Assembly: GCA_025526915.1 (NCBI GenBank)
Contig: JAHLKH010000051.1
Span: 88,853-152,852 of the forward strand
Direction of reading: 5' to 3'
Length of the DNA stretch: 64,000 bases
Source of the DNA: Entophlyctis helioformis
Taxonomy: Eukaryota > Chytridiomycota > Chytridiomycetes > Chytridiales > Chytriomycetaceae
Shown: positions 1 to 10,564 of the stretch, piece by piece
How positions within the stretch are numbered: position 1 is the stretch's first letter
Layout of the letters: every line of letters begins with the position of its first letter
Translations under genes and position numbers: made by a program
The notes under the pieces: model-generated
Databases searched by the model: none
The model's input: the letters and a program-made list of their open reading frames with translations, nothing else
Told to the model about the DNA's origin: nothing

Positions 1-261
1 CTACACAGAGATCGATACAGCAAGCTATCCTGTTGACACACCAGCAGCCACAGCACCAGACGGCACTCTTGCCGATGTCTCTGCTCCGCCTCTCTCTACT
101 TCACACTGATCTATCCAGCACCCTCTCCCAATACACATTGCAGCATGAGCATTCCACTCGCCATGTTGCCCGTCTTGCCTGTGCGTGCTCTCATGTCCAC
201 ATTCAGTGATGCCAGTGGCACTGCGTGTCTTGGCGAGTCACGATCATTGTCTCTTGCACAC

Positions 262-1488
262 TTTTTTTTTAGGTGATGCCAAAGTTCATTCCAAGAAGAT
301 TCCCAGTCCCCAAGACACTAGATGCCATACCCTTTCGAGCTTAAGGCCGTGCGTAGATCCCTCAGTTATGTCATCCCCCTGGTCCGACACGTCCATGGTG
401 ATGTATCCATAAAGTACGCTGGAACACACCATGGGCAGCCTGAAGAAATGCGCACATTCGCGAGGCGAGTGGACGCACGTCTCCAGGTGCATTGACTTGT
501 TGCTGGTCACCACAGAGCCAAGACTCTGTAATGTCCGCAACACCGGATAGAACTCCTCCGCCGAGGAGCGTTATGTACACTTGGTCGATTCTTGTAGATA
601 CTCGGATGGTCCTAAACGTAGCCAGAAGATCGTCGTCATAGCCGAGCGCGGCGAGAGCGGCGGGATCGTTGGATTCGGGGAGCTTGTGTTCGATGGCTTC
701 CGAGATCTGGGCAATGAATGGGGCGAGGTTGGCGTCGTCGCGTTGGATGGCGAGGCCGGTGCAGCTGACGACAAAGTGAGCCCACTCGTGCGTGCCGTTC
801 AGGCTCTGGTTGCAGAGGATGCAGTAGCCGTCGGTGAAGGGGTGGCTGGCGGCGAGGAGGTTGAGGCGGAGGGCGAACTTGAGCGTCCACAGGCCGTCGA
901 TCCGGGCAAGCAGCAGAGTGCGGACGCCATCGGCCAGGTCGTAGCCGAAGCAAGGGGAGTTGGCAAAACTGATGTCTGTGAGCTGGCGGGCGAAGAAGGC
1001 GGTGGCGAAGGCGGACTTGGGGGAGAGCAGGCTGGTACGGGCAATACGGAGGTTGGTGCGGTCGAGGATGGAGAAGGAGGGGAGGGGGTCGTTACGGGCA
1101 ACAGGAGGAGCAATGTCGGAGAGGTTGAGACGGTTGAACAGGAGGCGAGAAACACGAGTCCAGTAATGGCGACGGGCGGTGAATTTGGTGTTGTGGTGCT
1201 GGGAGAGGAGGGCGAGCGGGGTGCGGAGCGAGCGGGCCTTGCGGGACAGACGGAGACGAGCATCGACGGCGCGGGCATCGACACTGAAGACGCTTGTTTC
1301 GATGAGCAGCGGGGCGACGGGAACCGAGCGAGGAGCCTTGCAGATCAGACGGACGCCGTTGTTGATGATGGTTTGCAGCGGGTTGAGGAGCGTGCGCTTG
1401 GAGCCGACAGCCTCGAGGCCGTAGCCGGCGACGCCGAGGGCCGATGCCTTGAAGACACGCAGCCGGACGTGGATGGGCACGTACACAG
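262..1488 (-). mobile_element. 5'-truncated non-LTR retrotransposon (LINE) remnant
   Basis: The element reads on the minus strand and ends in a nine-base A run (T run at 262-270). Its open frame continues to a stop at 371-373. The translation resembles the region downstream of reverse transcriptase in LINE ORF2 proteins, followed near the C-terminus by a C-x2-C...H...H...C cluster (CILC...HEWAHFVVSC) of the type found at LINE ORF2 ends. No reverse-transcriptase catalytic block or endonuclease is present, so it is a dead 3' fragment. The open frame runs on into antisense tRNA sequence, but that part is chance. Comparison with 24651-24681 shows that 31 bp of target DNA are missing at the insertion. 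Confidence 0.7.
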
Positions 1489-1558
1489 ACAGACCCGGGA
1501 ATTCGGATCCAGACAGTGGACAGCCAAAAAAGGCAACAGGCAAAACGGGCAAAAGGTG

Positions 1559-1629
1559 TGCGCCAGCCCGGAATTGAACCGGGGGCTCATCGATGGCAAC
1601 GATGAATTTTACCACTAAACCACTGGCGC
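1559..1629 (-). tRNA. tRNA-Gly (GCC), left copy
   Basis: This is a 71-nt cloverleaf: the acceptor stem pairs GCGCCAG with CTGGCGC, the D-arm contains TGGTTTAGTGG (A box), the anticodon stem CATCG/CGATG encloses a TTGCCAT loop with anticodon GCC, and the T-arm contains GGTTCAATTCC (B box). It is identical to the copy at 24506-24576. T-runs 3' of the gene (minus strand) can terminate RNA polymerase III. There is no intron. The Ty3/gypsy element starts 16 bp upstream of the mature 5' end. Confidence 0.96.
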
Positions 1630-1645
1630 TGCCCTTTTGGTGACC

Positions 1646-1902
1646 TGTAGCGGGCCAAGTCTGTTCAGTCGGTCAGATACGCTTAGAGCCGACTGCACGC
1701 AGGGCAAGGCACGCTTTAAGTACGCGGCCTAACACACTCGACATGAGGCAACAGCCCGAAACAACTTGTGGCGTCTAGGCGCGCCCCAACTGTGGGTTGC
1801 GCCCCTCGGCCGAATGGCCGAGTCTCATGTCCAATCCTGAGACATCGAGAGGCGCATCCCCCTGGAGGCGATCCACCGAGCTAGGCGGCTGAGCCCGTAA
1901 CA
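1646..1902 (-). repeat. 3' LTR of the Ty3/gypsy element
   Basis: This 257-bp direct repeat equals 7060-7316 except for one base near position 1667 (t here, g in the other copy). It has TGT...ACA ends. The pol frame stops inside it at 1775-1777, so roughly the last 40 codons of pol lie in LTR sequence. Confidence 0.95.
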
Positions 1903-4900
1903 TTCCTCCCTTCCTAGAGGACGTCACGTCCACGGACGACAAGGCCGGGCGAGCGCGTTGCACGATGGGAACGCCGCGCGTGTCGCGCTGAATGCCAGTA
2001 ACGGCAGGTGCTGGTGCCGCGATGCGTGGCGGAGCGGCCGCTGCTGCTGGAACCGGCGTGAGCGGCTGATTGGACGCTCCTCCGTAGAACACGTCCGTCT
2101 GCGGGCTGTAGTAGGGGGCGAGGTGGTCGCCATTGACGAGATTCTCGAGCATGGATCCGTTGGTGCGCATCAATCGGTACGTGTCGTTGGGCCCGACCTC
2201 CTGCACAATGTATGGCCCGGTCCACGAGAGCTCAAACTTGGTCTTGTCGTGATGCTTCTGCTTGACGTACTCGCCCACGACAAACCGATCTGCTTGCACC
2301 GTGTGCGTCGTGTTGTAGCGCTCCTCCATGCGTTTGGCCTGAGCCTGCGATCGTACGTACGCGGCCTGGCGTGCAAGACCGACCTCATCGAGACCGCGGG
2401 CGGTCCAGGCGGCCATGTCCTGCCAGTCCTTGGGATCGTACTCATGCGGCAGGCTGTCATCTCCGAGTAGGCGCGGCTCGACTCCAAACAGCAGGTAGAA
2501 TGGCGAGTAGCCCGTGACCTCATGGCGCCGCGTGCGCAGCGCGAGCAGCGCCTGCGGCACGTACTTGTCCCAGCGCTCGGGTGATCCGGCGCACAGCTTG
2601 GTGAGAATGGCGTTCAGCGACCGGTGCATGCGCTCGACGGCTCCATTCGTGCGCGGATGGTACGGCGTCGACGGCAGGTGGTTGGTCGCTTGCAGCTTGA
2701 GATACTCGCGCAGGCCGTCGTTGGTGAACACGTTCGCGCGATCCGTGATAATCTCGCGTGGTGCACCAAACTGGCACAGGATCTCCTCGTAGATGAACTT
2801 GGCGGCGGTCGTGGCGTCGCGGTTGGGATACGCCTTGGCCACCACCCAGCGTGTGGCGTAGTCGATCGCGGTGAACAGCTGCGTGTTGCCGTCGGCCGTC
2901 GCAGGCAGATCCTGCACAATATCCACCCCCCACCTCTCAAAGGGCAGCGCGGCGGGCTCGAGCGGGTGCAGCGGGTTGCGAACCGGCGGCGCTGGCGTCT
3001 CGTGCAGCTGACAGACCGAGCAGCGGCGCACAAACTCGATCAGCTCAGCCTCCATGTTGGGCCACCAGTAGCGCGTCTGCAGCACGCCATACAGCGAGGC
3101 GGCTCCCATGTGGCCGAGCGTGCGGTGGAACTTGTCCATGATGGTGTCGCGCTCCGTAGACACAATGAATGGCACCACAAACTCCTTGCCGTTGACCGTG
3201 ACTCGTCGCTGCAGAGTGTCGTCGCGCAGCACAAACAGGCGGTTCTGCTGCGAGATCAGAGCAGTGTAGCGCGGTGACAGACCGGGCGGCACCGTGTTGT
3301 TGAGCTTGAACTGGATCGCGTGCATCGGCCAATCACGCTCTGGATCCAGCTGTGGCGGTGCGGCTGGTGCGGCTGGTGCGGCTTCCAATAGATGCAGCTG
3401 AACAGCGTCTGCTCGAATGCCATACGGGTCAGCATCGATGATTGGAACCGCTGGCTCGGGCAGATCGGTGCGGCGGGACGGCGCGTCTGCAGGCTGCCAC
3501 TTGCCAGGCGTGTACTCCAGTGACGGCCCATAATGATCAAACTCCAGCTGCCAACCCCACTGCCGTGGCCCAGGTCGATCCAACCCCTTCAGCCACGTCA
3601 GCGGCTGGTGATCCGTGTGCACAATCGTGCGGACGCCATCCACATAGCAACGCCAAGTGCGCAGCGCATGAATCACAGCCATCGCCTCGCGATCGGTCGC
3701 CGAGTAGTTGCGTTCCGCCGGCGACAGCTTGTGCGACAAGAACGCGATCGGCTGGTGGCCCTTGCCGTGATCCTGCGAGAGCACGCCGCCGACGGCGTCC
3801 TGGCTGGCGTCCGTCCAGATGTGCATCGGCTTGGAAAAGTCCGGCGCGGCGCAGACGGGCGCCGAGACGAGCGCGTCCTTGAGCGCCTGGAACGCCGCCA
3901 TCTCGTCCGGGCCCATGGCAAACGGCACGTCCTTGCGCGTAAGGCGGTTGAGCGGGATGGCGATGCGGCCGTAGTCGCGGACAAAGCGGCGATAGTAGTT
4001 GCAAAGCCCCATGAACGACTGCAACTGTACCAACTCCTTAGGCACTGGCCAGCTGGCAATCGCCTCCAGCTTGCGCGGATCCGGCCGAATGCCCGCGGCC
4101 GAGACCAGGTGGCCGCAGTATTCGACTTCGTCGAGGCCGAACCGACACTTCTTGGCGTTGGCGACCAGCCCGTACTTGGCCAGCCGCTCAAAGATCAGTC
4201 GAACGCGCTCCTGCAGCTGTTGGTCATCAGGCGCGTACACAAGGATGTCATCAAGATAGACGACACAAATGCTATCGACCAAACCCTCCAGCACACGATT
4301 CATCATGCGCTGGTAGGTGGCCGGCGCATTTCTCAGCCCAAATGGCATAGCCAAGTACTCAAACTGTCCATACCGCGTGTTGAATGCAGTGTATTGGACT
4401 GAGTCTTCAGCCATGGGCACCTGCTGGTAGCCAGACTGCATGTCCAGCACCGCAAAGCGCCGCATGCCATACAACCGATCCAGGTTGTCATCAATGCGCG
4501 GCAAACCCGTCGCATCGGCTTTGGTCTGCTGGTTCAGTGCGCGATAATCCACGCACATCCGCAGCGTGCCGTCCTTCTTTTTGACAAAGAGGATCGGCAG
4601 CGACCATGGGCTGCTGCTGGGGCGGATGACGCCAGCCTCCAGCAGCGCGATCAGCTGCTTGCGCACCTCATCGAGCTCTCGCGGGCTCATGCGGTACGCC
4701 TGCCGCTTGACCGGCGTGCTGTCCAACAGCTCAATCCGGTGCATGCCATGCTCACCCAGCTGTGCAAGCTCTTTAGAAATTTTGAGCTTGCTACCAGCGG
4801 GCGGGAGGACGCCAGGGAACTCCCTGCGCAAGGTCTCGACCCACTCGGGGAACGATCCATCCTCCTCCGGAGTGGCGGCGAGCTCGAACAGGCTGACAGC

Positions 4901-5668
4901 CCACTCGATCTCGCCGCGCTTGTTGGCCCGCTTGAACTGATCATACGACATCAGTTCAACGGCGCTGGCGGCGAGCGACGCAGGCGGCGAGCTGGCCTTG
5001 GCGTCAGCCATGGCGACTGGTCCACGCGGCGTGTTGGCACACAGTTGCCCGTCACGCCCGAACCGCCACTCGGCCCGGACCGCCTCGAGCCACGGCAGGC
5101 CCAGCACCAAGTCGTGGTGCTCGTCGATGGGTGCCACGAATGCATCCAGCCAACCCAGCGACTGACCGTCGGGCGTCTGCAGCTCAAACACGCACGCCTT
5201 GGACAGCGTGATGTCGTCCGAGCCGTCGCCAAGGCGTAGCGGTACGCCGCGTGGCAGCTGGTGTGTCTCGACCAGACCCTTGGCGACCAGCTGCTGGTAC
5301 AGACGCAGACCGACGAAGTTGGCACCAGCGCCCGAGTCGCCCAATGCTGTGGCAGATACAGATCCGATGGCCACCGAGAATCGACGGAGCGGGCGAGCCG
5401 ATGGCGCGAAATCCAGCTTGAAAAACGACGCGCCAGATCTGCCCGCCACCACATCGGCGAATGAGCGCTTGGGCATGGGCATTGGCGGAGCAGGCGGGGC
5501 GGGCGGAGCAGGCGTCACAGGCTCCGCAGCAGGCACGGGTGGTGCAGGCAGCACCGGCGGGGCAGGCTCCATGGCGGGAGGGCTGCTAGATGGAGGTACC
5601 GGACGTGGCGATGGCTGTGTAGGAAGACTGCTTTCATTCCGTACCAGCTCATCACCACGCCGGCACCG
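1775..5668 (-). CDS. Retrotransposon pol polyprotein (PR-RT-RNase H-IN)
   Basis: The frame opens directly after the gag UGA stop at 5669-5671 and stays open to 1775, giving 1,297 residues (1,265 from the first methionine at 5572). After a proline-rich linker comes an aspartic protease with DSGAGANF, then reverse transcriptase with the catalytic YLDD in VVYLDDILVYAP, RNase H with TDASQDAVGG and ATDREAMA, and integrase. The integrase has an HHCC zinc finger (H...H...CSVCQ) and catalytic acidic residues in WGVDIVQDLP, ITDRANVFTN and NGAVERMH, with a GPY-like module (WTGPYIV) afterwards. All key residues are present and nothing breaks the frame. It shares the frame of gag, so expression should need readthrough of a single UGA, or a separate start at 5572. 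Confidence 0.93.
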   Translation of the reverse strand, partial: RCRRGDELVRNESSLPTQPSPRPVPPSSSPPAMEPAPPVLPAPPVPAAEPVTPAPPAPPAPPMPMPKRSFADVVAGRSGASFFKLDFAPSARPLRRFSVAIGSVSATALGDSGAGANFVGLRLYQQLVAKGLVETHQLPRGVPLRLGDGSDDITLSKACVFELQTPDGQSLGWLDAFVAPIDEHHDLVLGLPWLEAVRAEWRFGRDGQLCANTPRGPVAMADAKASSPPASLAASAVELMSYDQFKRANKRGEIEWAVSLFELAATPEEDGSFPEWVETLRREFPGVLPPAGSKLKISKELAQLGEHGMHRIELLDSTPVKRQAYRMSPRELDEVRKQLIALLEAGVIRPSSSPWSLPILFVKKKDGTLRMCVDYRALNQQTKADATGLPRIDDNLDRLYGMRRFAVLDMQSGYQQVPMAEDSVQYTAFNTRYGQFEYLAMPFGLRNAPATYQRMMNRVLEGLVDSICVVYLDDILVYAPDDQQLQERVRLIFERLAKYGLVANAKKCRFGLDEVEYCGHLVSAAGIRPDPRKLEAIASWPVPKELVQLQSFMGLCNYYRRFVRDYGRIAIPLNRLTRKDVPFAMGPDEMAAFQALKDALVSAPVCAAPDFSKPMHIWTDASQDAVGGVLSQDHGKGHQPIAFLSHKLSPAERNYSATDREAMAVIHALRTWRCYVDGVRTIVHTDHQPLTWLKGLDRPGPRQWGWQLEFDHYGPSLEYTPGKWQPADAPSRRTDLPEPAVPIIDADPYGIRADAVQLHLLEAAPAAPAAPPQLDPERDWPMHAIQFKLNNTVPPGLSPRYTALISQQNRLFVLRDDTLQRRVTVNGKEFVVPFIVSTERDTIMDKFHRTLGHMGAASLYGVLQTRYWWPNMEAELIEFVRRCSVCQLHETPAPPVRNPLHPLEPAALPFERWGVDIVQDLPATADGNTQLFTAIDYATRWVVAKAYPNRDATTAAKFIYEEILCQFGAPREIITDRANVFTNDGLREYLKLQATNHLPSTPYHPRTNGAVERMHRSLNAILTKLCAGSPERWDKYVPQALLALRTRRHEVTGYSPFYLLFGVEPRLLGDDSLPHEYDPKDWQDMAAWTARGLDEVGLARQAAYVRSQAQAKRMEERYNTTHTVQADRFVVGEYVKQKHHDKTKFELSWTGPYIVQEVGPNDTYRLMRTNGSMLENLVNGDHLAPYYSPQTDVFYGGASNQPLTPVPAAAAAPPRIAAPAPAVTGIQRDTRGVPIVQRARPALSSVDVTSSRKGGMLRAQPPSSVDRLQGDAPLDVSGLDMRLGHSAEGRNPQLGRA

Positions 5669-7039
5669 TCAGTGCTGGGCGGGGCCCTCGACAGACGGGC
5701 CGGCGGTGTTGGGGCCTGCGGCAGGGGTCGGGGCAGCAGGCACAACGCCAAGCCCGCGCAGGGCTGCGACCAGATCGGACATGTTCACCGAGTGCAACTG
5801 CGCAGGGCGACGGTTTGGGAAACGGAACGTCGACCGGCAGTGTGGACGGTGCTGGCCCACGCCATGGCAGGTGAAACAGGTGTTGCGCTCCTCAGCCGAC
5901 TGGCGGTGACGTGGTCGGCTGGCTGGCATAAACGATGACGATGACGGTGACGATGACGACGCCACAGGGTTGGCTTGGTGGAACACGACGCCTTCCATCG
6001 GGGTGGCGCCAGTCGCGCCTCGAGACGCCACCGAAGGGAGCGGGCCGCCGCGGAAGATGTCGTCCAGACCGCGGACGAACTCGCAGAGCTCGGGGAACGA
6101 CATTGCGGCACGGCGCAGCTCACGACGCACCTCGATGGCGTAGGACTCCGAGAGGCCGCGCACCATCGTATCGGTGAGGAACTCGTCGTTGGCGGCGATG
6201 TCGAGGCCGCTTGCAAGGGACTCGAAGCGCGAAACGTAGGTGGTGCCAGTGGCGTCGCCCTGTGACACTTTGACGAGGGCGTCCTTGATGCGGCTGAGCG
6301 CCGCAGCCGGCAGGAACGTGGCGCGGAAATCGGCGAGAAACTCCGCGCGGCGGACGCCACCAAAGCGGCTGACGTGGCGCACCAGCCACTGGCCCGCGGC
6401 GCCAATGAGCGCCGGGTGCAGAAGCGCCTCGAGCTCATCCTCGCTTGCATGCGCGTACAACTTGAAGAACTGCTCCAGGCGTCGTTGGAAGTCTGTGGCC
6501 GCCTCGAGTTGGTTTGCCACACCGGCGAAAGTCCCGAGCGTGAACTTGCGTCGGACCTCGCGGCTCACGTCGTCCGCTGGACGGCCCGGGGCGGCTGTCG
6601 ACGGACCGGCTTGTGGCGGGGCGACCGGCAGCGGCGCGACCGGCGGCTGATACATGGTGGCTCCAAACTCGGCGGCCGCGGCGATGATACTAGCTGGCGC
6701 GGCGTCGGGCAGCCTCGTGGCACGCCAAGCGGCAGCGGCGACCGCTTGCAGAAACGCCGAGGGCGTGGCTCCGGCGACCATCGATGCGGTGGCCGCGACG
6801 GACTGGGCGCTGGCGTTCTGGGCTTGCGAGGCACCCAGCAGCGCGTTCACAATAAACGCAAGTTGCGTCTCCACTGGACTGTTGACTGAAACAGTCGCGG
6901 CATCGACCCTCGTGGTGGATGCGATCTCGTTGTCCACGCCAGCGGCTCCTCCTTGAGCGGCGGCGGCTCCTCTGCCAGCACCGGCCTGATTGCCCTGTGC
7001 GGCGTCCTGCGGGTTTCCTTCGCTACTGAACACTGTCAT
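5669..7039 (-). CDS. Retrotransposon gag (capsid/nucleocapsid)
   Basis: This 456-residue protein starts 20 nt inside the 5' LTR, so the primer-binding site sits just ahead of the ATG. The N-terminus is rich in Ala, Gly and Gln. The middle resembles a retrotransposon capsid (FQRRLEQFFKLYAHASEDE and following), with a C-terminal variant zinc knuckle CFTCHGVGQHRPHC, spaced C-x2-C-x5-H-x3-C rather than the usual C-x2-C-x4-H-x4-C. It ends with UGA followed by CGG in the same frame as pol. Confidence 0.88.
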   Translation of the reverse strand: MTVFSSEGNPQDAAQGNQAGAGRGAAAAQGGAAGVDNEIASTTRVDAATVSVNSPVETQLAFIVNALLGASQAQNASAQSVAATASMVAGATPSAFLQAVAAAAWRATRLPDAAPASIIAAAAEFGATMYQPPVAPLPVAPPQAGPSTAAPGRPADDVSREVRRKFTLGTFAGVANQLEAATDFQRRLEQFFKLYAHASEDELEALLHPALIGAAGQWLVRHVSRFGGVRRAEFLADFRATFLPAAALSRIKDALVKVSQGDATGTTYVSRFESLASGLDIAANDEFLTDTMVRGLSESYAIEVRRELRRAAMSFPELCEFVRGLDDIFRGGPLPSVASRGATGATPMEGVVFHQANPVASSSSPSSSSFMPASRPRHRQSAEERNTCFTCHGVGQHRPHCRSTFRFPNRRPAQLHSVNMSDLVAALRGLGVVPAAPTPAAGPNTAGPSVEGPAQH

Positions 7040-7059
7040 ACTTTCCCAGTGCTACCAGT

Positions 7060-7316
7060 TGTAGCGGGCCAAGTCTGTGCAGTCGGTCAGATACGCTTAG
7101 AGCCGACTGCACGCAGGGCAAGGCACGCTTTAAGTACGCGGCCTAACACACTCGACATGAGGCAACAGCCCGAAACAACTTGTGGCGTCTAGGCGCGCCC
7201 CAACTGTGGGTTGCGCCCCTCGGCCGAATGGCCGAGTCTCATGTCCAATCCTGAGACATCGAGAGGCGCATCCCCCTGGAGGCGATCCACCGAGCTAGGC
7301 GGCTGAGCCCGTAACA
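7060..7316 (-). repeat. 5' LTR of the Ty3/gypsy element
   Basis: This 257-bp direct repeat matches 1646-1902 with one substitution found by eye. In minus-strand orientation it is the promoter-bearing 5' LTR. The near-identity points to a recent insertion. Confidence 0.95.
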
Positions 7317-7898
7317 ACCTTGAACTGCGCACGTGCAACATATTCAGTGGATGCTGCCAACATCGCCAATCACTTCAAACCTACGCACAGTCCCTGCATG
7401 AGCCTCCAGTTGGCCTCGATGGCGCCTGCGTGGCTTGGCATCTTGCAGAGACTGCCATCCCCTTGTGTCTGCCCGTGCTGGACTGACCTGCCACTTGAAC
7501 TGCCACTTGAACTGCCACTTGAACTGCATGCTGCACTGGATCCAGACGAGTGCCACAGACTGGCCAACCGTGTTGCCTGCGTCCAACGGCAGACGCGCGC
7601 CACTTCGCCGTCTGCACTCACAGCTGTTGGTCTTGCATGCGTCTGTGTGCGGCGGGCTGGACAGTCGAATGCAGTCAATGCGGCATGTCCACCTTCAGCC
7701 GCAAGTCATGGCAGCCATGCGGCCATATGAATGCACACAGTGGCAGATCCTGCAAGCGCGGCCATGCAAGCAGGCGCCTGCTCGTGTCGGATGTCACTAG
7801 TGCCGCTGAGCTTGCCCACACAGATCAACTTGGGCAATATGCTTGCAAATTCATTGACAGATCTTCAAAACAAACAGACGAGCAGACCACATGTACGC
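7317..7898. other. Gene-free stretch between the retroelement and the S41 protease
   Basis: 7317-7796 belongs to the inverted duplication and holds a tandem array of the 12-bp unit TGCCACTTGAAC. The remaining 100 bp are the 3' flank of the S41 gene. No supportable gene was found. Confidence 0.6.
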
Positions 7899-10532
7899 TT
7901 AGGTTCTGTTAGGGCCAACAGCAACCGAGAAGGCAGAGATCGTGGCACCAACAACGTTGACGCCACCGTCGGAAACAAAGCGGAGCGAGAGCGTGAACTT
8001 CTCCGACGTGGTGGTGACCGAGAAGGTCTGGTCAATGGTCGCCTTGCCAGAGATGCCAGGAACCTGCTGACCGGTCTCGCCGTTGATCGACTTGATCAGG
8101 GGAATGCCAGAAGCACCGTCGGCGGCAATGTAGTTGAGGTACAGGTAGTCGTAGTCGGGCTCAGAGTTGACAGTCGCCTTGAGAGTGACCGAGAGAGTTG
8201 TGCCGACGGGAGCAGTGAAGAACGTCACAATGTCCGTGTCGACGTTGTCAAGGTATGAGGTGCCGTCTCCGATGACCCACTTGTCGCCAACCTTGTTCCA
8301 GCCGAGAGCCGGGTTGCCGACAGCGATGCCGGCGTTGTAGACGCCGACAGCGGGGCCGGTCTTGAGGTCCCACGTGTACGGCTTGGTGGCATCGATGCGG
8401 TCAGCATCCTTGGCAAGCGTGCGCACGTAGCGCTGGGCCTTGACAACCTGCTTGCCGTTGGCCTTGCCGAGGACGGTGAGCTGGGCGTTGCCGAGTCCAG
8501 AGCCGGTCGAAGCGACCTTGACGGGGAAGACGCGCTTGCCGCCAACGTCCGAGAACATGTCGACACGGCGAGCAATGCGCTTGCCGGCAGGCGTCTGGAT
8601 GAGGATCTCGTTCAAGCCGGCGATCTCGGGAGCAAAGTTGAAGGGGCCAAGGGCGTCAAACGCAATGGGCGAGCTGGCAAAGTGGAGCGCGTTCTGGCCA
8701 GTCTTGGCACCGCGACGAGCGAGTTCATCGGCGATACGATCAAACTGCGTGTTCTTGGGACCCTTGGCGGCAATGTCCTCGCGAGTGGGCAGGACAATAA
8801 TGTCGGTGGGGACACCGCTGTCCTCGATGAGCTTGCCGAGCGCCTTGCCGGTGCGAACGGTTTGGCGGATACCAACGCGCATGGACGAAGCAAGGTCGCC
8901 GAGCACGTCAGTGTAGGGGAGGGGCACAAAGTCGTCGTTCTTGAGGAAGTTGGAGACGGCGACCAGGTTCTTGTGCTCGAGCACGTTGGCACCACCACCG
9001 CCGGTGGCCGAGTCCTCACCGAAGATGATACCAATGTCGGTGTTCTGGATGTTGGCAGACAGGAGCTCACAAGCCGAGAAGCAGTCACCGTCCGTGAGGA
9101 GACCGATGGGTCTGACGTACGCGTGGCCGATCTGGTTGGCCTCGGCCATGGTGCCAAAGTAGCCGAGCTCGGTGTACTTGGAGCCGGGCTTGGTCTTCTC
9201 GTACGCCTGACGGAACGAGTCCGAGGGAGAGTAGGGGTCGACAAACAGACGCTTCATGATCTCCTTGTAGAGGTAGCGGGCACCCATGGGGTCGTGGTCG
9301 GCCTGGAAGAGCTGCGGGATGCCGTCGGCGTACGAGATGAGACCGCCACCGTTGCCGCGCATATCAAAGAGGATGGCGTTGGTGTCCTTGAGCTCGTTGG
9401 AGAGGAGACCGTGCATGATCGTGAGTGCGAGCTGGTCGTTGAGGGCACCGCTGGGATCCCTGGGCTCAAAGTCGTCCATGCGGATGATGCCGAGGTTCTT
9501 GCCCTGGGGGTCGTAGATGCCCCACGAGAGGCCAGAGATGTCCGTCTCGGTGGTGGTGACGGGGCCGATCTTGCCGCCCTTGGGATGCTCGAGGAGAGCC
9601 TTGAGCGGGTTGCTGTGCACGGCCATCGGGGTCTTGAGGTAGTCGATCTTGGGCTTGGCAGATGCAGAGACGGTGGCACCCGTCTCGACAGCGCGGCCAG
9701 ACTCAACCTGAGCGGGAGCGAACTTGGGGCCAGACGGCATGAGCGCAGAGGTCTTGGCCCAGCAGTCGTCGTTGCGGAGCGACACAAAGGGCATGGTGAC
9801 GGTGTACTGCTGGCCGGTGGTGGCGGACTTGAGCACGAACGTGTTCTCGTCGCGGCTGGGCAGCTCGTTGTACGCGCCAGAGATACCGGTCATCGAGTAG
9901 AGAGCGCTGCGGCGACCGCCGGCCTCGCCAGCACCGCCAGTGAGCCACTGGTTGTCGCGGGTAGTAGTCCTCAAACGACTGGCCGTTGAACGACACGAGC
10001 TCGTCACCGACCGAGATCTTGGACAGACCGTCCTTGTTGATGTCGAGGACGGGCTTGCGGGAAGTGAAACGGCTGACGATGGGGGTGCGCTTGCCGTCGA
10101 CCTCGGCAAAGGTGAACACGACACCGGTGGCAGCAGTGAAGCAGCGGTAGGGGCCAGAGTTGACGTAGTTGGTGCTGGAGGCGCAAGGAGCGCGGCGGAA
10201 CGGTGGTCAGATACGGAGAATTTGCGTGGAGGAGCAGAAGAGTCCATGCGGCACACGCGGCACGCGGCACGAGCCGCACGAGCCCACACCGGCGGAAGCA
10301 ACACAACAGACGGCACAGACGGCAGCAGACGGAACAGCGACTTACTGGCCGTCACGGAAGTTGGCAAAGGCGTTGGCGTAGGTCAAGTGGAGCTCGGCCT
10401 CGGTGACGTTGGCGAGCTTGGCACGGACAGCGGCGAGCTTGGGGAAGGGGTCGACGGGCGAGCCGGCGGGGTAGTAGGTCTGCTTGGACTCGAAGTTGAC
10501 CCAGGTCTGGTGTGTGCACCGCGACAGGTGGG

Positions 10533-10564
<32 letters not shown>

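Larger units (their letters stand above)
1646..7316 (-). mobile_element. Full-length Ty3/gypsy LTR retrotransposon inserted upstream of tRNA-Gly
   Basis: The element is 5,671 bp, reads on the minus strand, and has 257-bp LTRs (7060-7316 is 5', 1646-1902 is 3') that differ at one base I could find and carry TGT...ACA ends. After the 5' LTR, two bases later, comes TGGTAGCACTGGGA, which can pair with a tRNA 3' end such as initiator tRNA-Met. Just before the 3' LTR lies the purine tract AGGAAGGGAGGAA. Flanks show ACC (or ACCT) on both sides; the empty locus near 24490-24500 has this once. Gag and pol are both open. The domain order PR-RT-RNaseH-IN marks the Ty3/gypsy class. No clear chromodomain is seen. 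Confidence 0.95.
26..7796. repeat. Left copy of an inverted segmental duplication, split by two retroelements
   Basis: Three blocks, 26-261, 1489-1645 and 7317-7796, match 24917-24017 in inverted orientation with only scattered differences. Between the blocks lie a LINE remnant and a complete LTR retrotransposon that the right copy lacks. The shared segment holds tRNA-Gly and about 480 bp with three tandem copies of a 12-bp unit (near 7493-7530). The blocks sum to 873 bp against 901 bp on the right; the difference is a 31-bp deletion at the LINE junction offset by a 3-bp target duplication. I see no convincing protein gene inside the segment. Confidence 0.85.

Noticed and set aside
371..1615. 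Reading the 414-codon minus frame as one gene
   Set aside because: Its start lies in antisense tRNA sequence and its first 40 codons are tRNA flank; only the part below about 1488 is LINE-derived.
581..1618. Long plus-strand open frame (345 codons)
   Set aside because: It lies antisense to the LINE remnant and the tRNA, is Gly/Glu/Val-biased as expected from a GC-rich shadow frame, and has no domain.
9950..9962. Treating the S41 frame break as an intron
   Set aside because: No GT...AG pair of plausible length fits between the two frames; a one-base change does.
8682..9989. 435-codon plus-strand frame opposite the S41 protease
   Set aside because: Mirror frame of a conserved protease with matching codon periodicity on the other strand.
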